Shown: piece by piece, positions 32,187 through 43,000 of the stretch
How the letters are laid out: each line of letters begins with the position of its first letter
Position numbering within the stretch: the first letter of the stretch is position 1
Assembly (NCBI GenBank): GCA_030418545.1
Contig: QAIB01000003.1
Coordinates: 496,001-560,000, forward strand
Length of the DNA: 64,000 bases
Direction of reading: 5' to 3'
From: Xenophilus aerolatus
GTDB taxonomy: Bacteria; Pseudomonadota; Gammaproteobacteria; Burkholderiales; Burkholderiaceae_C
The notes under the pieces: model-generated
What the model was told of the DNA's origin: nothing
Seen by the model: only the letters and a program-made list of their open reading frames with translations
Database searches by the model: none
Made by a program: the position numbers and the translations under genes

Positions 32187-33413
32187 TCAGTGCAGCTCAG
32201 CGGCCGCGTGGATCGTCTCGCGCACGCGCGGGTAGATCTGCGCGTTCCACTTGCTCCCGCTGAAGACGCCGTAGTGGCCCACGCCGGCCTGCAGGTGGTG
32301 CGCCTTGAGGTAGGGGCGGATGCTCCCGCACAGGTCCTGCGCGGCCACGGTCTGGCCGACCGAGCAGATGTCGTCGCGCTCGCCCTCGACAGTGAGCAGC
32401 GCGGTGCGGCGGATCGCGGCGGGGTTCACGGTGCGGCCGGCCACGGTGAGCTCGCCGCGGGGCAGGTCGTAGGTCTGGAACACGCGCTCCACCGTCTCCA
32501 GGTAGAACTCGGCCGGCAGGTCGTTCACCGCCAGGTACTCGTCGTAGAAGGTCTTGATCGTCGCGGCCTGCTCGACCTCGCCTTCGACCAGGTGCTGGTA
32601 GAGCTTGCGGAACTGCTCCTTGTGCCGTTCCATGTTCATGCTCATGAAGGCCGTGAGCTGCAGGAAGCCCGGGTACACCCGCCGCATGAAGCCTGCGTGC
32701 GGCCAGGGCACGCGGCTGATGAGGTTGCGCTCGAACCAGCCGATGGGCCGGTCGGTGGCCAGTCGGTTGACCTGGGTGGGGTTGATGCGGCAATCGACCG
32801 GGCCGGCCATCAGCGTCAGGCTGCGCGGCGCGGCGGGGTCGTCGTCCTCGGCCATCAGCGCGGTGGCCGCCAGTGCCGCCACGCAGGGCTGGCACACCGC
32901 CACCATGTGCACGCCGGGCCCGATGGCGCGCAAAAACTCGATCACCTGCAGGGTGTACTCGTCCAGCCCGAAGCGGCCGCTGCCCAGCGGCACGTCGCGC
33001 GCGTTGTGCCAGTCGGTGATGTAGACGTCGTGGTCGCGCAGCAGCGTGCGCACCGTCTCGCGCAGCAGCGTCGCGAAGTGGCCCGACAGCGGGGCGGCCA
33101 GCAGCACGGGCGGGTGCGGTGCCGTGCCGGCCGGCAGCGCCTTGCGGAAATGCAGCAGCGTGCCGAAGGGTGCCACCAGCGCGGCCTCCTCGGTCACCGC
33201 CACCGGCTGGCCGTCGACCAGCACCTCGGTGATCCCGTAGTCGGGCCGCGCGTGCGTCAGGCGCATGCGCGAGAACACCTCCAGCGCCGAGGCCGTGCGA
33301 CGCCGCGCACTTCGGTCGTCGCCGGGCGACCAGAGCGCCGCGCCGGCGAACTGCGACATCAGCCGCCATGGCGACAGGAAGTCGGCCTGGGTTTGGTACG
33401 CCTGGTACAGCAT
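32187..33413 (-). CDS. phaZ: Intracellular polyhydroxyalkanoate depolymerase
   Basis: A 408-residue enzyme that mobilises PHB granules. It starts MLYQAYQTQADFLSPWR, the standard PhaZ1 N-terminus. In place of a Ser lipase box it has VAVCQPCVAAL with a nucleophilic Cys (about residue 174), as in Ralstonia PhaZa1. A C-terminal GVGHYGVFSG carries the catalytic His. It is divergent from the GST gene with 154 bp between. Confidence 0.94.
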   Translation of the reverse strand: MLYQAYQTQADFLSPWRLMSQFAGAALWSPGDDRSARRRTASALEVFSRMRLTHARPDYGITEVLVDGQPVAVTEEAALVAPFGTLLHFRKALPAGTAPHPPVLLAAPLSGHFATLLRETVRTLLRDHDVYITDWHNARDVPLGSGRFGLDEYTLQVIEFLRAIGPGVHMVAVCQPCVAALAATALMAEDDDPAAPRSLTLMAGPVDCRINPTQVNRLATDRPIGWFERNLISRVPWPHAGFMRRVYPGFLQLTAFMSMNMERHKEQFRKLYQHLVEGEVEQAATIKTFYDEYLAVNDLPAEFYLETVERVFQTYDLPRGELTVAGRTVNPAAIRRTALLTVEGERDDICSVGQTVAAQDLCGSIRPYLKAHHLQAGVGHYGVFSGSKWNAQIYPRVRETIHAAAELH

Positions 33414-33567
33414 GGCCGGGTGGCAGGCAAGTTGCGGGCCAAGTCGCTGCACGCCGGTGCAAGCGGCGGTCGCACCGTTCTGGCACAGGCTTTGCACGCG
33501 GTGTGCTGCCGCCGCGGCGCGCACGCGCGCCATCCCCCTGTTGGACCCCGGAGCGAGGAGCATTCCC

Positions 33568-34224
33568 ATGGCCAAGGCCGTTCTCACCATCAGCAGCAAG
33601 AACTACGGTGCCTGGGCCCTGCGCGGCTGGCTGATGTGCAAGTTCGCGGGGCTGGACTTCACGGAAATGGTCATCCCGCCCGACGACCCGGCCATGAAGG
33701 CCGAGATGCTGCTGCTGTCGTCGTCGATGCTGGTGCCGGCGCTGGAGCACGAGGGCATCGAGGTCTGGGACACGCTGGCCATCGGCGAATACCTGAACGA
33801 GATCAAGCCCAAGGCCGGCCTGCTGCCCGCCGACCGCAAGGCGCGCGCGCACTGCCGCGCCGTCTGCGGCGAGATGCACTCGGGCTTCGCGTCGATGCGC
33901 GGCGCACTGCCGATGAACATCAAGGCGCGTTTCAAGGGCTTCAAGGTGTGGTCGCGCGCGCAGGCCGACATCGACCGCGTCGTCGCCATCTGGCGCGAGT
34001 GCCTGGGCACCTACGGCGGGCCCTTCCTCTTCGGCAAGCAGCCGGGCCTGGCCGATGCGATGTACGCGCCGGTCGTCACCCGCTTCCTGAGCTACGACGT
34101 GGCGCTCGATTCGCTGTGCGCCGCGTACTGCAAGCGGGTCATGGAACTGCCCGCGATGCAGGAGTGGGTGCAGGCCGCCCTGAAGGAGCCCGACGAGATC
34201 GACGAACTCGACGCCGAGTTCTGA
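33568..34224 (+). CDS. Glutathione S-transferase family protein
   Basis: A 218-residue GST. The N-terminal thioredoxin-like half begins VLTISSKNYGAWALRGWL, with Ser/Asn in place of a Tyr/Cys nucleophile, and has the cis-Pro segment SSSMLVPALE. An alpha-helical C-terminal half follows (GKQPGLADAMYAPVVTR). GAGGAG precedes the ATG. Substrate unknown. Confidence 0.88.
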   Translation: MAKAVLTISSKNYGAWALRGWLMCKFAGLDFTEMVIPPDDPAMKAEMLLLSSSMLVPALEHEGIEVWDTLAIGEYLNEIKPKAGLLPADRKARAHCRAVCGEMHSGFASMRGALPMNIKARFKGFKVWSRAQADIDRVVAIWRECLGTYGGPFLFGKQPGLADAMYAPVVTRFLSYDVALDSLCAAYCKRVMELPAMQEWVQAALKEPDEIDELDAEF

Positions 34225-34284
34225 TTGCTATCGAAAAGATAGCTGCCCGCGCAGTTGCAGCGGGCGCCGCGGGCTGATTTTTTT
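34224..34284 (+). repeat. Two-hairpin repeat, copy F
   Basis: TTGCTATCGAAAAGATAGC forms the A/T hairpin; GCCCGC and GCGGGC arms form the second, ending in CGGGCTGATTTTTTT. It begins at the GST stop and probably terminates GST transcription. The rest of the gap to 34461 is a probable mdtA promoter region, without a clear consensus. Confidence 0.85.
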
Positions 34285-34461
34285 CAGGCCCACGATCGTG
34301 CAGGCGGGGTCCGTCCCGCCGTGCCGCCGGCCCACGGCCGCGCCGGCGCGCGCAGCGCCTGGCCGCTTTACCGGCCGTTAACGGTTGCTACTACATGCCG
34401 CTACGATTCGCGGCTCTACTCGCACCACTTCTGTGCTTGCCGCCAGGCGCCGCGCCGTCCC

Positions 34462-36102
34462 ATGGACCATCCCGATCCCGTCACCCCACCCCCCCACGCA
34501 CCGAATGCGCCGCCGATGCGGCCCCCGTCCCGCCGCCGCCGCTGGATCGGTGCGCTGGTCGCGGTGCTGGTGCTCGGCGCGCTGGTCGGCGGCAGCTACT
34601 ACCTGATCAAGCGGCCGGCGGCCGATGCCCGCGGTGGCTTCGCCGGCGGCCCGCGCGGTCCCGGCGGCCCGGGGGGGCCAGGCGGGCCGGGCGGCCCCGG
34701 CGGCGGTGCCGGCCTCGTCACCGTCGGCCATGCGGCCGTCACCCAGGCCGAGCTGCCGATCACCATCGACGCACTCGGCACCGTGACGCCGCTGGCCACC
34801 ATCACGCTCAAGCCCCAGGTCGGCGGCGTGCTGACCGAGGTGCTCTTCACCGAGGGGCAGACGGTGAAGAAGGGCCAGCTGCTCGCCCGCATCGACCCGC
34901 GCCCCTACGAACAGGCGCTGGAGCAGGCCCGCGGCACCCGCATGCGCGACGAGGCGCAGCTCGAGGCGGCGCGCGTCACCTTGGGCCGCTACCGCACGCT
35001 GCTCGGCCAGGACTCGATCGCCCGCCAGGACGTGGACACGCAGGCCGCGCTGGTCAAGCAGCTCGAGGGCACGGTCGTCAGCGACAAGGCCTCCGAGGCG
35101 GCCGCCCGGGTGAACCTCGAGTTCACCCGCATCACCGCGCCGGTCACGGGCCGCATCGGCCTGCGCGCCGTCGACCCGGGCAACACCGTGGCGGCTGGTT
35201 CGACCACGGGAATCGCCGTGATCACGCAGATGAATCCCATCGACGTGCAGTTCGCCGTGCCGCAGGACCGCGTGCCCGAGATCCAGGCCGAGGCCGCGGC
35301 CGGGCGCAAGCTGGCCGTGGTCGCGCTGGACCGCACCCGCAGCGACCGGCTCGACAGCGGCAGCTTCTCGACCCTGGACAACGTGGTCGACACCACCACC
35401 GGCACCGTCAAGGCCAAGGCCCGCTTCGACAACGTCGAGGCCAAGCTCTTCCCCAGCCAGTTCGTCAACGTGCGGCTCACGCTGCGCACCATCAGCGCGC
35501 TGGTGGTGCCGGTGACGGCCGTGCGCACCGGCCCCAACGGGCCCTACGTCTACGTGATCGGCGAGGACCGCATGGTGTCGATGCGCAACGTCAAGCGCGG
35601 CGAATCGACCGTCGACGTGACCGCCATCACCGAGGGCCTGAAGGCCGGCGAGCTGGTCGTGACCGAAGGCGGCGACCGCCTGAGCGAAGGCTCGCGCGTG
35701 CAGCTGCAGGGCGAGCGCCCTGCGGCCGGCCCGCGCCAGGGCAACGGCCAGGGCCGCCGGCGTGGCCAGCAGGGGGCGGGCGGCCCGGGGCCCGGTGGCC
35801 CGGGCGCCGCGCCCGCGCCGCAGGGCACGGCGTCGGCGCCCGTGGTGGGCGCGCCCGGCCCGGCGCCGGTGGGCGAGGGCACGGCCGCCACCACCGCGCC
35901 GTCGGGTGCGCATGTGGCGCCGGGCGCGGCCGGCCTGCCGACAGCCGAGCAGCGCCAGCGCATGTTGGAGTCCGTCAAGGACGACCCGGAGCAGCTCGCG
36001 CGGCGCAAGCAGTTCCTGGAGCAGCTCGACAAGGGCGACCCGGCCGCCATCGAACGCTGGCAGCGCATGCAGCAGCGCCGGCGCGACGGCGCGGGCGGCT
36101 GA
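34462..36102 (+). CDS. mdtA: RND efflux periplasmic adaptor (MdtA-like)
   Basis: A 546-residue membrane-fusion protein linking the MdtBC pump to an outer-membrane channel. An N-terminal anchor helix lies at about residues 30-50 (IGALVAVLVLGALVGGSYYL). A Gly/Pro-rich linker of GPGG units follows (56-82), then the biotinyl-lipoyl and hairpin core (PQVGGVLTEVLFTEGQTVKKGQLLARID) and beta-barrel parts. The long Gln/Gly/Ala-rich C-terminal tail (about 415-546) is an extension not found in enterobacterial MdtA. Confidence 0.92.
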   Translation: MDHPDPVTPPPHAPNAPPMRPPSRRRRWIGALVAVLVLGALVGGSYYLIKRPAADARGGFAGGPRGPGGPGGPGGPGGPGGGAGLVTVGHAAVTQAELPITIDALGTVTPLATITLKPQVGGVLTEVLFTEGQTVKKGQLLARIDPRPYEQALEQARGTRMRDEAQLEAARVTLGRYRTLLGQDSIARQDVDTQAALVKQLEGTVVSDKASEAAARVNLEFTRITAPVTGRIGLRAVDPGNTVAAGSTTGIAVITQMNPIDVQFAVPQDRVPEIQAEAAAGRKLAVVALDRTRSDRLDSGSFSTLDNVVDTTTGTVKAKARFDNVEAKLFPSQFVNVRLTLRTISALVVPVTAVRTGPNGPYVYVIGEDRMVSMRNVKRGESTVDVTAITEGLKAGELVVTEGGDRLSEGSRVQLQGERPAAGPRQGNGQGRRRGQQGAGGPGPGGPGAAPAPQGTASAPVVGAPGPAPVGEGTAATTAPSGAHVAPGAAGLPTAEQRQRMLESVKDDPEQLARRKQFLEQLDKGDPAAIERWQRMQQRRRDGAGG

Positions 36103-36116
36103 TCGCACCATGGCGT

Positions 36117-36178
36117 TCTGCTACGAAATCGATAGCCGCTTGCGCCCGGTGCGCGGGCGCTGCGGGCCGATTCGGCTC
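36117..36178 (+). repeat. Two-hairpin repeat, copy G (between mdtA and mdtB)
   Basis: CTACGAAATCGATAG and the GCGCCCGGTGCGCGGGCGC section match the family. It fills most of the 108-bp gap inside the efflux operon and may attenuate or stabilise the message. Confidence 0.8.
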
Positions 36179-36210
36179 GACGCCCTGCACCGCGCGGATG
36201 GCCACGCACG

Positions 36211-39200
36211 ATGAGTCCGTCCAAGCCCTTCATCGAACGCCCGGTCGCCACCGGCCTGCTGATGCTGGCGATCGTGCTGGCCGGCTTGGTGGGCCTGCGC
36301 TTCCTGCCGCTGGCGGCGCTGCCACAGGTCGACTACCCGACCATCCAGGTGCAGACGCTGTACCCCGGCGGCAGCCCCGAGGTGATGAGCCGCACCGTGA
36401 GCGCCCCCCTGGAGCGCCAGTTCGGCCAGATGGCCGGGCTCAACCGCATGAGCTCGGTGAGCGCGGCGGGCGTGTCCATCGTCACCCTGCAGTTCGACCT
36501 GAACCAGACGCTCGACGTCGCCGAGCAGCAGGTGCAGGCCGCCATCAATGCCGGCGGTTCCTTCCTGCCGGCCGACCTGCCGGCGCCGCCGGTGTATGCC
36601 AAGGTCAACCCGGCCGATTCGCCCATCCTCACGCTGGCCGTGAGTTCGGACACGATGAAGCTGACCGAGGTGCAGAACCTGGTCAATACCCGCCTGGCGC
36701 AGAAGATGAGCCAGGTCAACGGCGTCGGCCTGGTCACGCTCTCGGGCGGGCAGCGGCCGGCGGTGCGCATCCAGGCCGACACGAACGCGCTGGCCTCGGT
36801 GGGCATCGGCATCGACACGCTGCGCAGCGCGATCACCGCGGCCAACGCCAACAGTGCCAAGGGCAGCTTCGACGGCCCCAAGCGCTCGTACACCATCAAC
36901 AGCAACGACCAGCTGATGGCGGCGGCCGACTACATGAATCTCATCGTGGCGTGGAAGAACGGCGCCCCGGTGCGCATGCGCGATGTGGCGAAGGTGGTCG
37001 ACAGCGCCGAGAACACCGAGCTGGGCGCCTGGGCCGCGCTCAAGGGCGGCGAGGTGGTGTCGCAGAGTCAGGCGAAGGGCGGGGACGGCGTGCTGCGGCC
37101 CGCCGTCATCCTGAATGTGCAGCGCCAGCCCGGCGCCAACGTGATCGCGACCGTGGACGCCATCAAGAAGCAGCTGCCCGAGCTGGAGGCCTCGCTGCCC
37201 GGCGCGGTGCGGGTGGAGATCCTGTCGGACCGCACCACGGGCATCCTCGCGTCGGTCGAGCACGTGCAGCTGGAACTGATCCTGGCCGTGGTGCTGGTGG
37301 TGCTGGTGATCTTCTTCTTCCTGCACAGCGTGCAGGCGACGGTCATCGCCAGCATCGCGGTGCCGATCTCGCTGGTGGGCACCTGCGGGCTGATGTACCT
37401 GCTGGGCTATTCGCTCAACAACCTGAGCCTGATGGCACTCACGATCGCGACCGGCTTCGTGGTCGACGACGCGATCGTGATGATCGAGAACATCGCGCGC
37501 TACCTGGAGGAGGGCGAGAAGCCCTTCGCCGCGGCAGTGAAGGGAGCGACGCAGATCGGCTTCACCATCATCTCGCTCACGATCTCGCTGATCGCGGTGC
37601 TGATCCCGCTGCTGTTCATGAGCGACGTGGTCGGGCGGCTGTTCCGCGAGTTCGCCGTGACGCTGGCCATCACCATCCTCATCTCGGCGGTGGTGTCCCT
37701 GACGCTCGTGCCGATGATGTCGGCGCGCTGGCTCAAGCCGGAATCGCAGCAGGGCGGCCGGCTCGGCCACAAGGTGCAGGCCTTCTTCGACCGCGTGATC
37801 GCGCGCTACGACGTGGGCCTGCACTGGGTGCTGCGTCACCAGCCGCTGACGCTGATCGTGGCCGTGGCGACGATGGCGCTCACGGTGCTGCTGTACGTCG
37901 CCATCCCCAAGGGCCTGTTCCCGACGCAGGACACCGGCCAGCTCAAGGGCCGCATCGAGGCGGCGCAGGACGTGTCGTACCAGCGCATGGCCGAGCTGCA
38001 GCAGGCGGCGGCCACGTCGATCCTGGGCGACGAGGACGTGCAGAGCGTGAGCGCGGTGGTCGGCGTGGACGCCGCCAACAACACCACGCTGAACACCGGC
38101 AGCGTGCTGGTCAACCTGCGGCCCGGTCGCGGCGACCAGCAAGAGACCATGCAGCGCCTGCGCGAGCGCGTGCGCCAGCAGGTGGCGGGCGTCACGCTGT
38201 ACCTGCAGCCCACGCAGGACCTGACCATCGACGCCGAGACCGGCCCGACCGAGTTCCGCATCTCGCTCGAGGGCGTGGACACGCAGGCGGTGAACGACTG
38301 GGCGAAGAAGCTGGTCGACAAGCTGCGCAGCGATGCGCTCACGGCCACGGTGCGCAACGCCACCACCGATGCCGGCGCGCAGGGCCTGGCGGCGTACGTG
38401 GACATCGACCGCAACACCGCGTCGCGCCTGTCCGTCACCGCCAGCTCGGTGGACGACGCGCTGTATAGCGCCTTCGGCCAGCGCATCGTGTCGACGATCT
38501 TCACCGAGACCAACCAGTACCGCGTGATCCTGGAGGCGCAGCGCGATGGCCTCGAGTCCATCCAGGGCCTGGGCACGCTGCAGATGAAGACGGGGGGCGG
38601 CAGCACCACGCCGCTGTCGTCCTTCGCGACCGTGCGCGAGCAGCTCGCGCCGCTGCAGGTCACGCGGGTGGCGCAGTACCCCTCGGCCACGGTGGGCTTC
38701 GACACCGCGCCGGGCGTGGCGCTGGGCAAGTCGGTGTCGGCGATCCGCGCGGCGGCGCAGGAGATCGGCATGCCGGGGAGCATCACGATGCGCTTCCTGG
38801 GCGCGGCCGGTGCTTATGAGAAGTCGCTGACCAGCCAGCTGTGGCTGATCCTGGCGGCCGTGGTGTGCGTGTACATCGTGCTGGGCGTGCTGTACGAAAG
38901 TTATGTGCACCCGCTCACGATCCTGTCGACGCTGCCCTCGGCCGGCGTGGGGGCGCTGCTGGCACTCATGCTGACCGGCAACGACCTGGGCGTGATCGGC
39001 ATCATCGGGATCATCCTGCTGATCGGCATCGTCAAGAAGAACGCGATCATGATGATCGACTTCGCCATCGACGCGGAACGCAACGAGGGCAAGTCGCCGC
39101 AGGAGGCGATCCACCAGGCGGCGCTGCTGCGTTTCCGGCCCATCCTGATGACCACGCTGGCGGCGCTGTTCGCGGCGGTGCCGCTGATGCTGGGCTGGGG

Positions 39201-39375
39201 CGAGGGGGCCGAGCTGCGGCGGCCGCTGGGGCTGGCCATCTTCGGCGGGCTGGTGGTGTCGCAGGTGTTGACGCTGTTCACGACGCCGGTGATTTATTTG
39301 GCGTTTGATCGGATGGGGCGGAGGTTTTCGAGGCGTTCTGGGGAAGCCTCCGATACGGAAGGGGCTTCCGCGTGA
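36211..39375 (+). CDS. mdtB: RND efflux permease MdtB
   Basis: A 1054-residue proton-driven permease of the hydrophobe/amphiphile efflux-1 family. The start MSPSKPFIERPVATGLLML, the motif ATGFVVDDAIVMIENI (membrane Asp residues for proton relay) and the repeat halves with GIIGIILLIGIVKKNAIMM identify it. MdtB and MdtC work as a heterotrimer in E. coli. Length and topology are normal. Confidence 0.95.
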   Translation: MSPSKPFIERPVATGLLMLAIVLAGLVGLRFLPLAALPQVDYPTIQVQTLYPGGSPEVMSRTVSAPLERQFGQMAGLNRMSSVSAAGVSIVTLQFDLNQTLDVAEQQVQAAINAGGSFLPADLPAPPVYAKVNPADSPILTLAVSSDTMKLTEVQNLVNTRLAQKMSQVNGVGLVTLSGGQRPAVRIQADTNALASVGIGIDTLRSAITAANANSAKGSFDGPKRSYTINSNDQLMAAADYMNLIVAWKNGAPVRMRDVAKVVDSAENTELGAWAALKGGEVVSQSQAKGGDGVLRPAVILNVQRQPGANVIATVDAIKKQLPELEASLPGAVRVEILSDRTTGILASVEHVQLELILAVVLVVLVIFFFLHSVQATVIASIAVPISLVGTCGLMYLLGYSLNNLSLMALTIATGFVVDDAIVMIENIARYLEEGEKPFAAAVKGATQIGFTIISLTISLIAVLIPLLFMSDVVGRLFREFAVTLAITILISAVVSLTLVPMMSARWLKPESQQGGRLGHKVQAFFDRVIARYDVGLHWVLRHQPLTLIVAVATMALTVLLYVAIPKGLFPTQDTGQLKGRIEAAQDVSYQRMAELQQAAATSILGDEDVQSVSAVVGVDAANNTTLNTGSVLVNLRPGRGDQQETMQRLRERVRQQVAGVTLYLQPTQDLTIDAETGPTEFRISLEGVDTQAVNDWAKKLVDKLRSDALTATVRNATTDAGAQGLAAYVDIDRNTASRLSVTASSVDDALYSAFGQRIVSTIFTETNQYRVILEAQRDGLESIQGLGTLQMKTGGGSTTPLSSFATVREQLAPLQVTRVAQYPSATVGFDTAPGVALGKSVSAIRAAAQEIGMPGSITMRFLGAAGAYEKSLTSQLWLILAAVVCVYIVLGVLYESYVHPLTILSTLPSAGVGALLALMLTGNDLGVIGIIGIILLIGIVKKNAIMMIDFAIDAERNEGKSPQEAIHQAALLRFRPILMTTLAALFAAVPLMLGWGEGAELRRPLGLAIFGGLVVSQVLTLFTTPVIYLAFDRMGRRFSRRSGEASDTEGASA

Positions 39376-39429
39376 GCATTGTTTGGCCTTGCTCAGGGGT
39401 GATGCGCAGGGGCCGCTCATGCCGCGGCA

Positions 39430-39995
39430 GGGCAGTCACTTTCTTTGCTTCGCCAAAGAAAGTAACCAAAGAAAGGCGACCCTGCTGGCTGCGACCCTCC
39501 GCTTCGCTGCGGGCGACCTGTGTCGCGACGCTGGCGGGGTGCGCCGCAGAACTCGCTGCGTTCACTTCGTTCTCTACGCTCGAACAGCTGCGGCGAGTCA
39601 GATCACGAAGCAGCTGTTGCCGCACGCGGCACAGCTGCCACCCCGCCATCGCCGCGCCCCAGGCGCATCCAGAAGGGACCTGGGGAGACGATCGGGCCAT
39701 CGCTTCGCTCGGCCCCCGGAAAAACACAAAACAAGGACAAGGCTGCGCAGCAGCATTGTTGACCCCGGTCCCCTCTGTATGCGCCGAGGAGCGCAGCGGC
39801 TGGCGGATCAGGGCTCGCGATTGTCTGAGCGAAGCGAGTTTGAGCGAGACCCCGCCAGCCGCGAGCACCGCAGGTTGCCCCGTAGCGAAGCGAAGGGGAC
39901 GCAGACAGTGGGGTCGCCTTTCTTTTGCCTACTTTTCTTTGGCGAGACAAAGAAAAGTAGGTGCGCCGCCGGGCGCACATCCCGGCTCCTGCCTT
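39430..39995. mobile_element. Repeat element with inverted ends between mdtB and mdtC
   Basis: The gap 39376-40042 (667 bp) holds no credible gene. It is bounded by inverted repeats: the left end has CACTTTCTTTG, TTCGCCAAAGAAAGTAACC and AAAGAAAGGCGACCC. The right end, read on the minus strand, has CTACTTTTCTTTG, TCGCCAAAGAAAAGTAGG and AAAGAAAGGCGACCCC. The interior has skewed, repetitive base use, and its short open frames on both strands look spurious. Similar elements are, from memory, common in beta- and gammaproteobacteria. The mdtC ribosome site lies outside it. No transposase is encoded. Confidence 0.75.
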
Positions 39996-40042
39996 AGAAA
40001 AGGCACCCGGACAACTCAGCAAACGAACATAGGAGCAGGCCC

Positions 40043-43000
40043 ATGAACCTCTCCTACATCTTCGTCAAACGCCCCATCGCCACCGTCCTCCTGACGATCG
40101 GCATCGCCCTGGCCGGCATCATGGCCTTCTTCGTCCTGCCGGTCTCGCCGCTGCCGCAGGTCGACTTCCCGGTGATCTCGGTGTCGGCCAGCCTGCCCGG
40201 CGCCAGCCCGAGCACGATGGCGTCCAGCGTCGCCACGCCACTGGAGCGGCGCCTGGGCGTGATCCCGGGCGTCAACGAGCTGACGTCCAACAGCTCCACC
40301 GGCTCGACGCGCGTCACGCTGCAATTCGACCTCAGCCGCAACATCGACTCCGCCGCGCGCGAGGTGCAGGCCGCGATCAACGCCGCGCGCGCCGACCTGC
40401 CGAGCACGCTTCGCAGCAACCCGACCTACCGCAAGGCCAACCCCACCGCGGCGCCGGTGATGATCCTGGCGCTCACCTCGAAGACGCGCACCCCCGGGCA
40501 GATCTACGACGCGGTGTCCAACATCGTCAGCCAGCGCCTGTCGCAGGTCGACGGCGTCGGCGACGTGGAGATCGGTGGCGGTTCGCTGCCGGCGGTGCGC
40601 GTGGAGCTCGACCCGTTCCCGCTCAACCGCATGGGCATCAGCACCGAGGACGTGCGCGCCGCCATCCAGGCCAACAACGCCAACCGGCCCAAGGGCACGA
40701 TCCAGAGCGAGGACCGGCGGCTGCAGATCTACACGCCCGCGCCGGGCCTGCGCGCAGCCGACTACCGCGACCTGGTGATCGCCTGGCGCAACAACGCGCC
40801 GGTCAAGCTCTCGGACGTGGCCCGAGTGACCGACAGCGTGGAGAACACGCGCACCGTGGGCCTGTTCAACGGCCAGCCGGCGGTGATCGTGCTGGTCACG
40901 CAGGAGCCGGGCGCGAACATCATCGAGACGGTGGACGGCGTGCGCAGGCTCCTGCCCGAGCTGCGCGAGCAACTGCCGCAGGACATCTCGGTGCAGGTTG
41001 CGTCGGACCGCACGAATTCGATCCGCGCCTCGCTGCGCGAGGTCGAGGTCACGCTGGTGATCTCGGTGATGCTCGTCGTCTTCGTCGTGGGCGTGTTCCT
41101 GCGCCGTGCGCGGGCCACCATCATCCCGGCGGTGGCCACGGTGGTGTCGCTGCTCGGCACCTTCGGCGTCATGTACCTGCTGGGCTTCTCGCTCAACAAC
41201 CTGTCGCTGATGGCGCTCACGGTGGCGACCGGCTTCGTCGTCGACGACGCCATCGTGGTGCTGGAGAACACGCAGCGCCACATCGAGGCAGGCATGGGCC
41301 GGCTCGAGGCCGCGCTCAAGGGCGCGCGCGAGGTCGGCTTCACGGTGCTGTCGATCAGCCTGTCGCTGGTGGCGGTGTTCATTCCGCTGCTGTTCATGGG
41401 CGGGCAGGTGGGGCGCCTGTTCAAGGAGTTCGCCATCACGCTGTCGGCCTCGGTGCTGATCTCGCTGGTGATCTCGCTGACCACCACGCCGATGCTGTGC
41501 GCCACGCTGCTTCGCGCCGAGTCGTACTACGCGCGCAAGAAGCCCGGGCGCATGTCCGGTCCGTTCCTGCGCTGGACCGAGCGGCTGTGGCAGTGGAGCC
41601 TGCGCACCTATGCACACAGCCTGGACTGGGCGCTGGCGAGCAAGGCGCTGGTGATGCTTTCGCTGGCGGTGGTCGTGGGGCTGAACGTGTACCTGTTCGC
41701 CCACATCCCCAAGGGCTTCTTCCCGCAGCAGGACAACGGCCAGCTCAACGCGGGCATCCGTGCCGACCAGAGCATCTCGTCGACCGCGCTCAAGGCGAAG
41801 CTCAAGCAGGCGGTGGACATCATCAACGCCGACCCGGCGGTGGACACCGTGGTGGCCTTCGGTGGCGGCTCGCGCGCGGGCGGCGGCTTCATGTTCGTCA
41901 ACCTCAAGCCCTACGGTTCGGCGCGCACCGAGAAGACGCAGGTCGTGATCGACCGGCTGCGGCCCCAGCTCAACCAGCTCACCGGCCTGCGCGTGTTCCT
42001 CGGCCCGGTGCAGGACCTGCGCATGGGCGGGCGGCAGAGCAACTCGACCTACCAGTACACGCTCAAGAGCGATTCGCTGGCCGACCTGCGCACCTGGTCG
42101 AAGAAGCTGGCCGACCGCATGCAGGAGCTGCCGCAGCTCACCGACGTGGACGGCGAGTCCTCGGACAACGGCGTCGAGACCTTCGTGCAGGTCGATCGCG
42201 ACGCCGCGGCGCGTCTGGGCGTGAACACCTCGGCCATCAACACCGCCCTGTACAACGCCTACGGCCAGCGCTCGGTGGCGACGATCTACAACGACCTGAA
42301 CCAGTACTCAGTGATCATGGAGTGGTCGCCGCGCTTCCAGCTGTCGCCCATCGTGCTGAAGGACCTGTACGTGCCCTCGACGCTCAACACCAGCACCAAC
42401 GCCGCGACGGGTGCCACCACGGTGAGCAGCGTCCAGGCCAACACCGACGCGAGCACAGGCACCTCCACCGTGACCTCGGCCAACCCGGCGTCGCGCACCT
42501 CCTCGGCGGGGCAGGCCATCGCGTCGAACACCACGGCCTTGGTGCCGCTGTCGGCCTTCGCGCGGGTGGCCGAGCGGGCGGTGCCCAGCTCCATCAGCCA
42601 CGAGGACACCGAGCTTGCGAGTACGGTGTCCTTCAGCCTGGCCGACGGCGTGACGCTCGCGGAGGGGCAGCGGCTGGTCAAGCAGGCCGAGAACGACATC
42701 GCCATGCCCATCAACGTGCGCGGCAGCTTCTCGGGCACGGCGCGCGCGGCGCAGGACTCCAACTCGCAGCAGGCCGTGCTGATCCTGGCCGCCATCGTGG
42801 TGATCTACATCGTGCTGGGCATCCTGTACGAGAGCCTGATCCACCCGATCACGGTGCTGACCACGCTGCCCTCGGCCGGCGTCGGTGCGGTGCTGGCGCT
42901 GCTGCTCTTCCGCATGGAGCTGTCGATCATCGCGCTCATCGGGCTGTTCCTGCTGATCGGCATCGTCAAGAAGAACGCCATCATGATCATCGACTTCGCG

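Noticed and set aside
34630..34710. Collagen-like Gly-Pro-Gly-Gly run in MdtA as a possible mobile or phage-derived segment
   Set aside because: It is a short flexible linker after the membrane anchor, in frame and with the same base composition as its surroundings.
34395..38468. A 1357-codon plus-strand frame across mdtA and mdtB
   Set aside because: Arg/Gly/Pro-rich translation in the wrong frame of two well-supported genes.
36121..39420. A 1099-codon open frame on the minus strand opposite mdtB
   Set aside because: It is the antisense shadow of a clear RND permease; its product is His/Arg/Gln-rich without domains, as expected from GC-rich third positions.
39376..40042. Several short open frames on both strands in the mdtB-mdtC gap
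   Set aside because: They cross the inverted repeats of the element, have no ribosome sites or motifs, and their composition follows the repeat.
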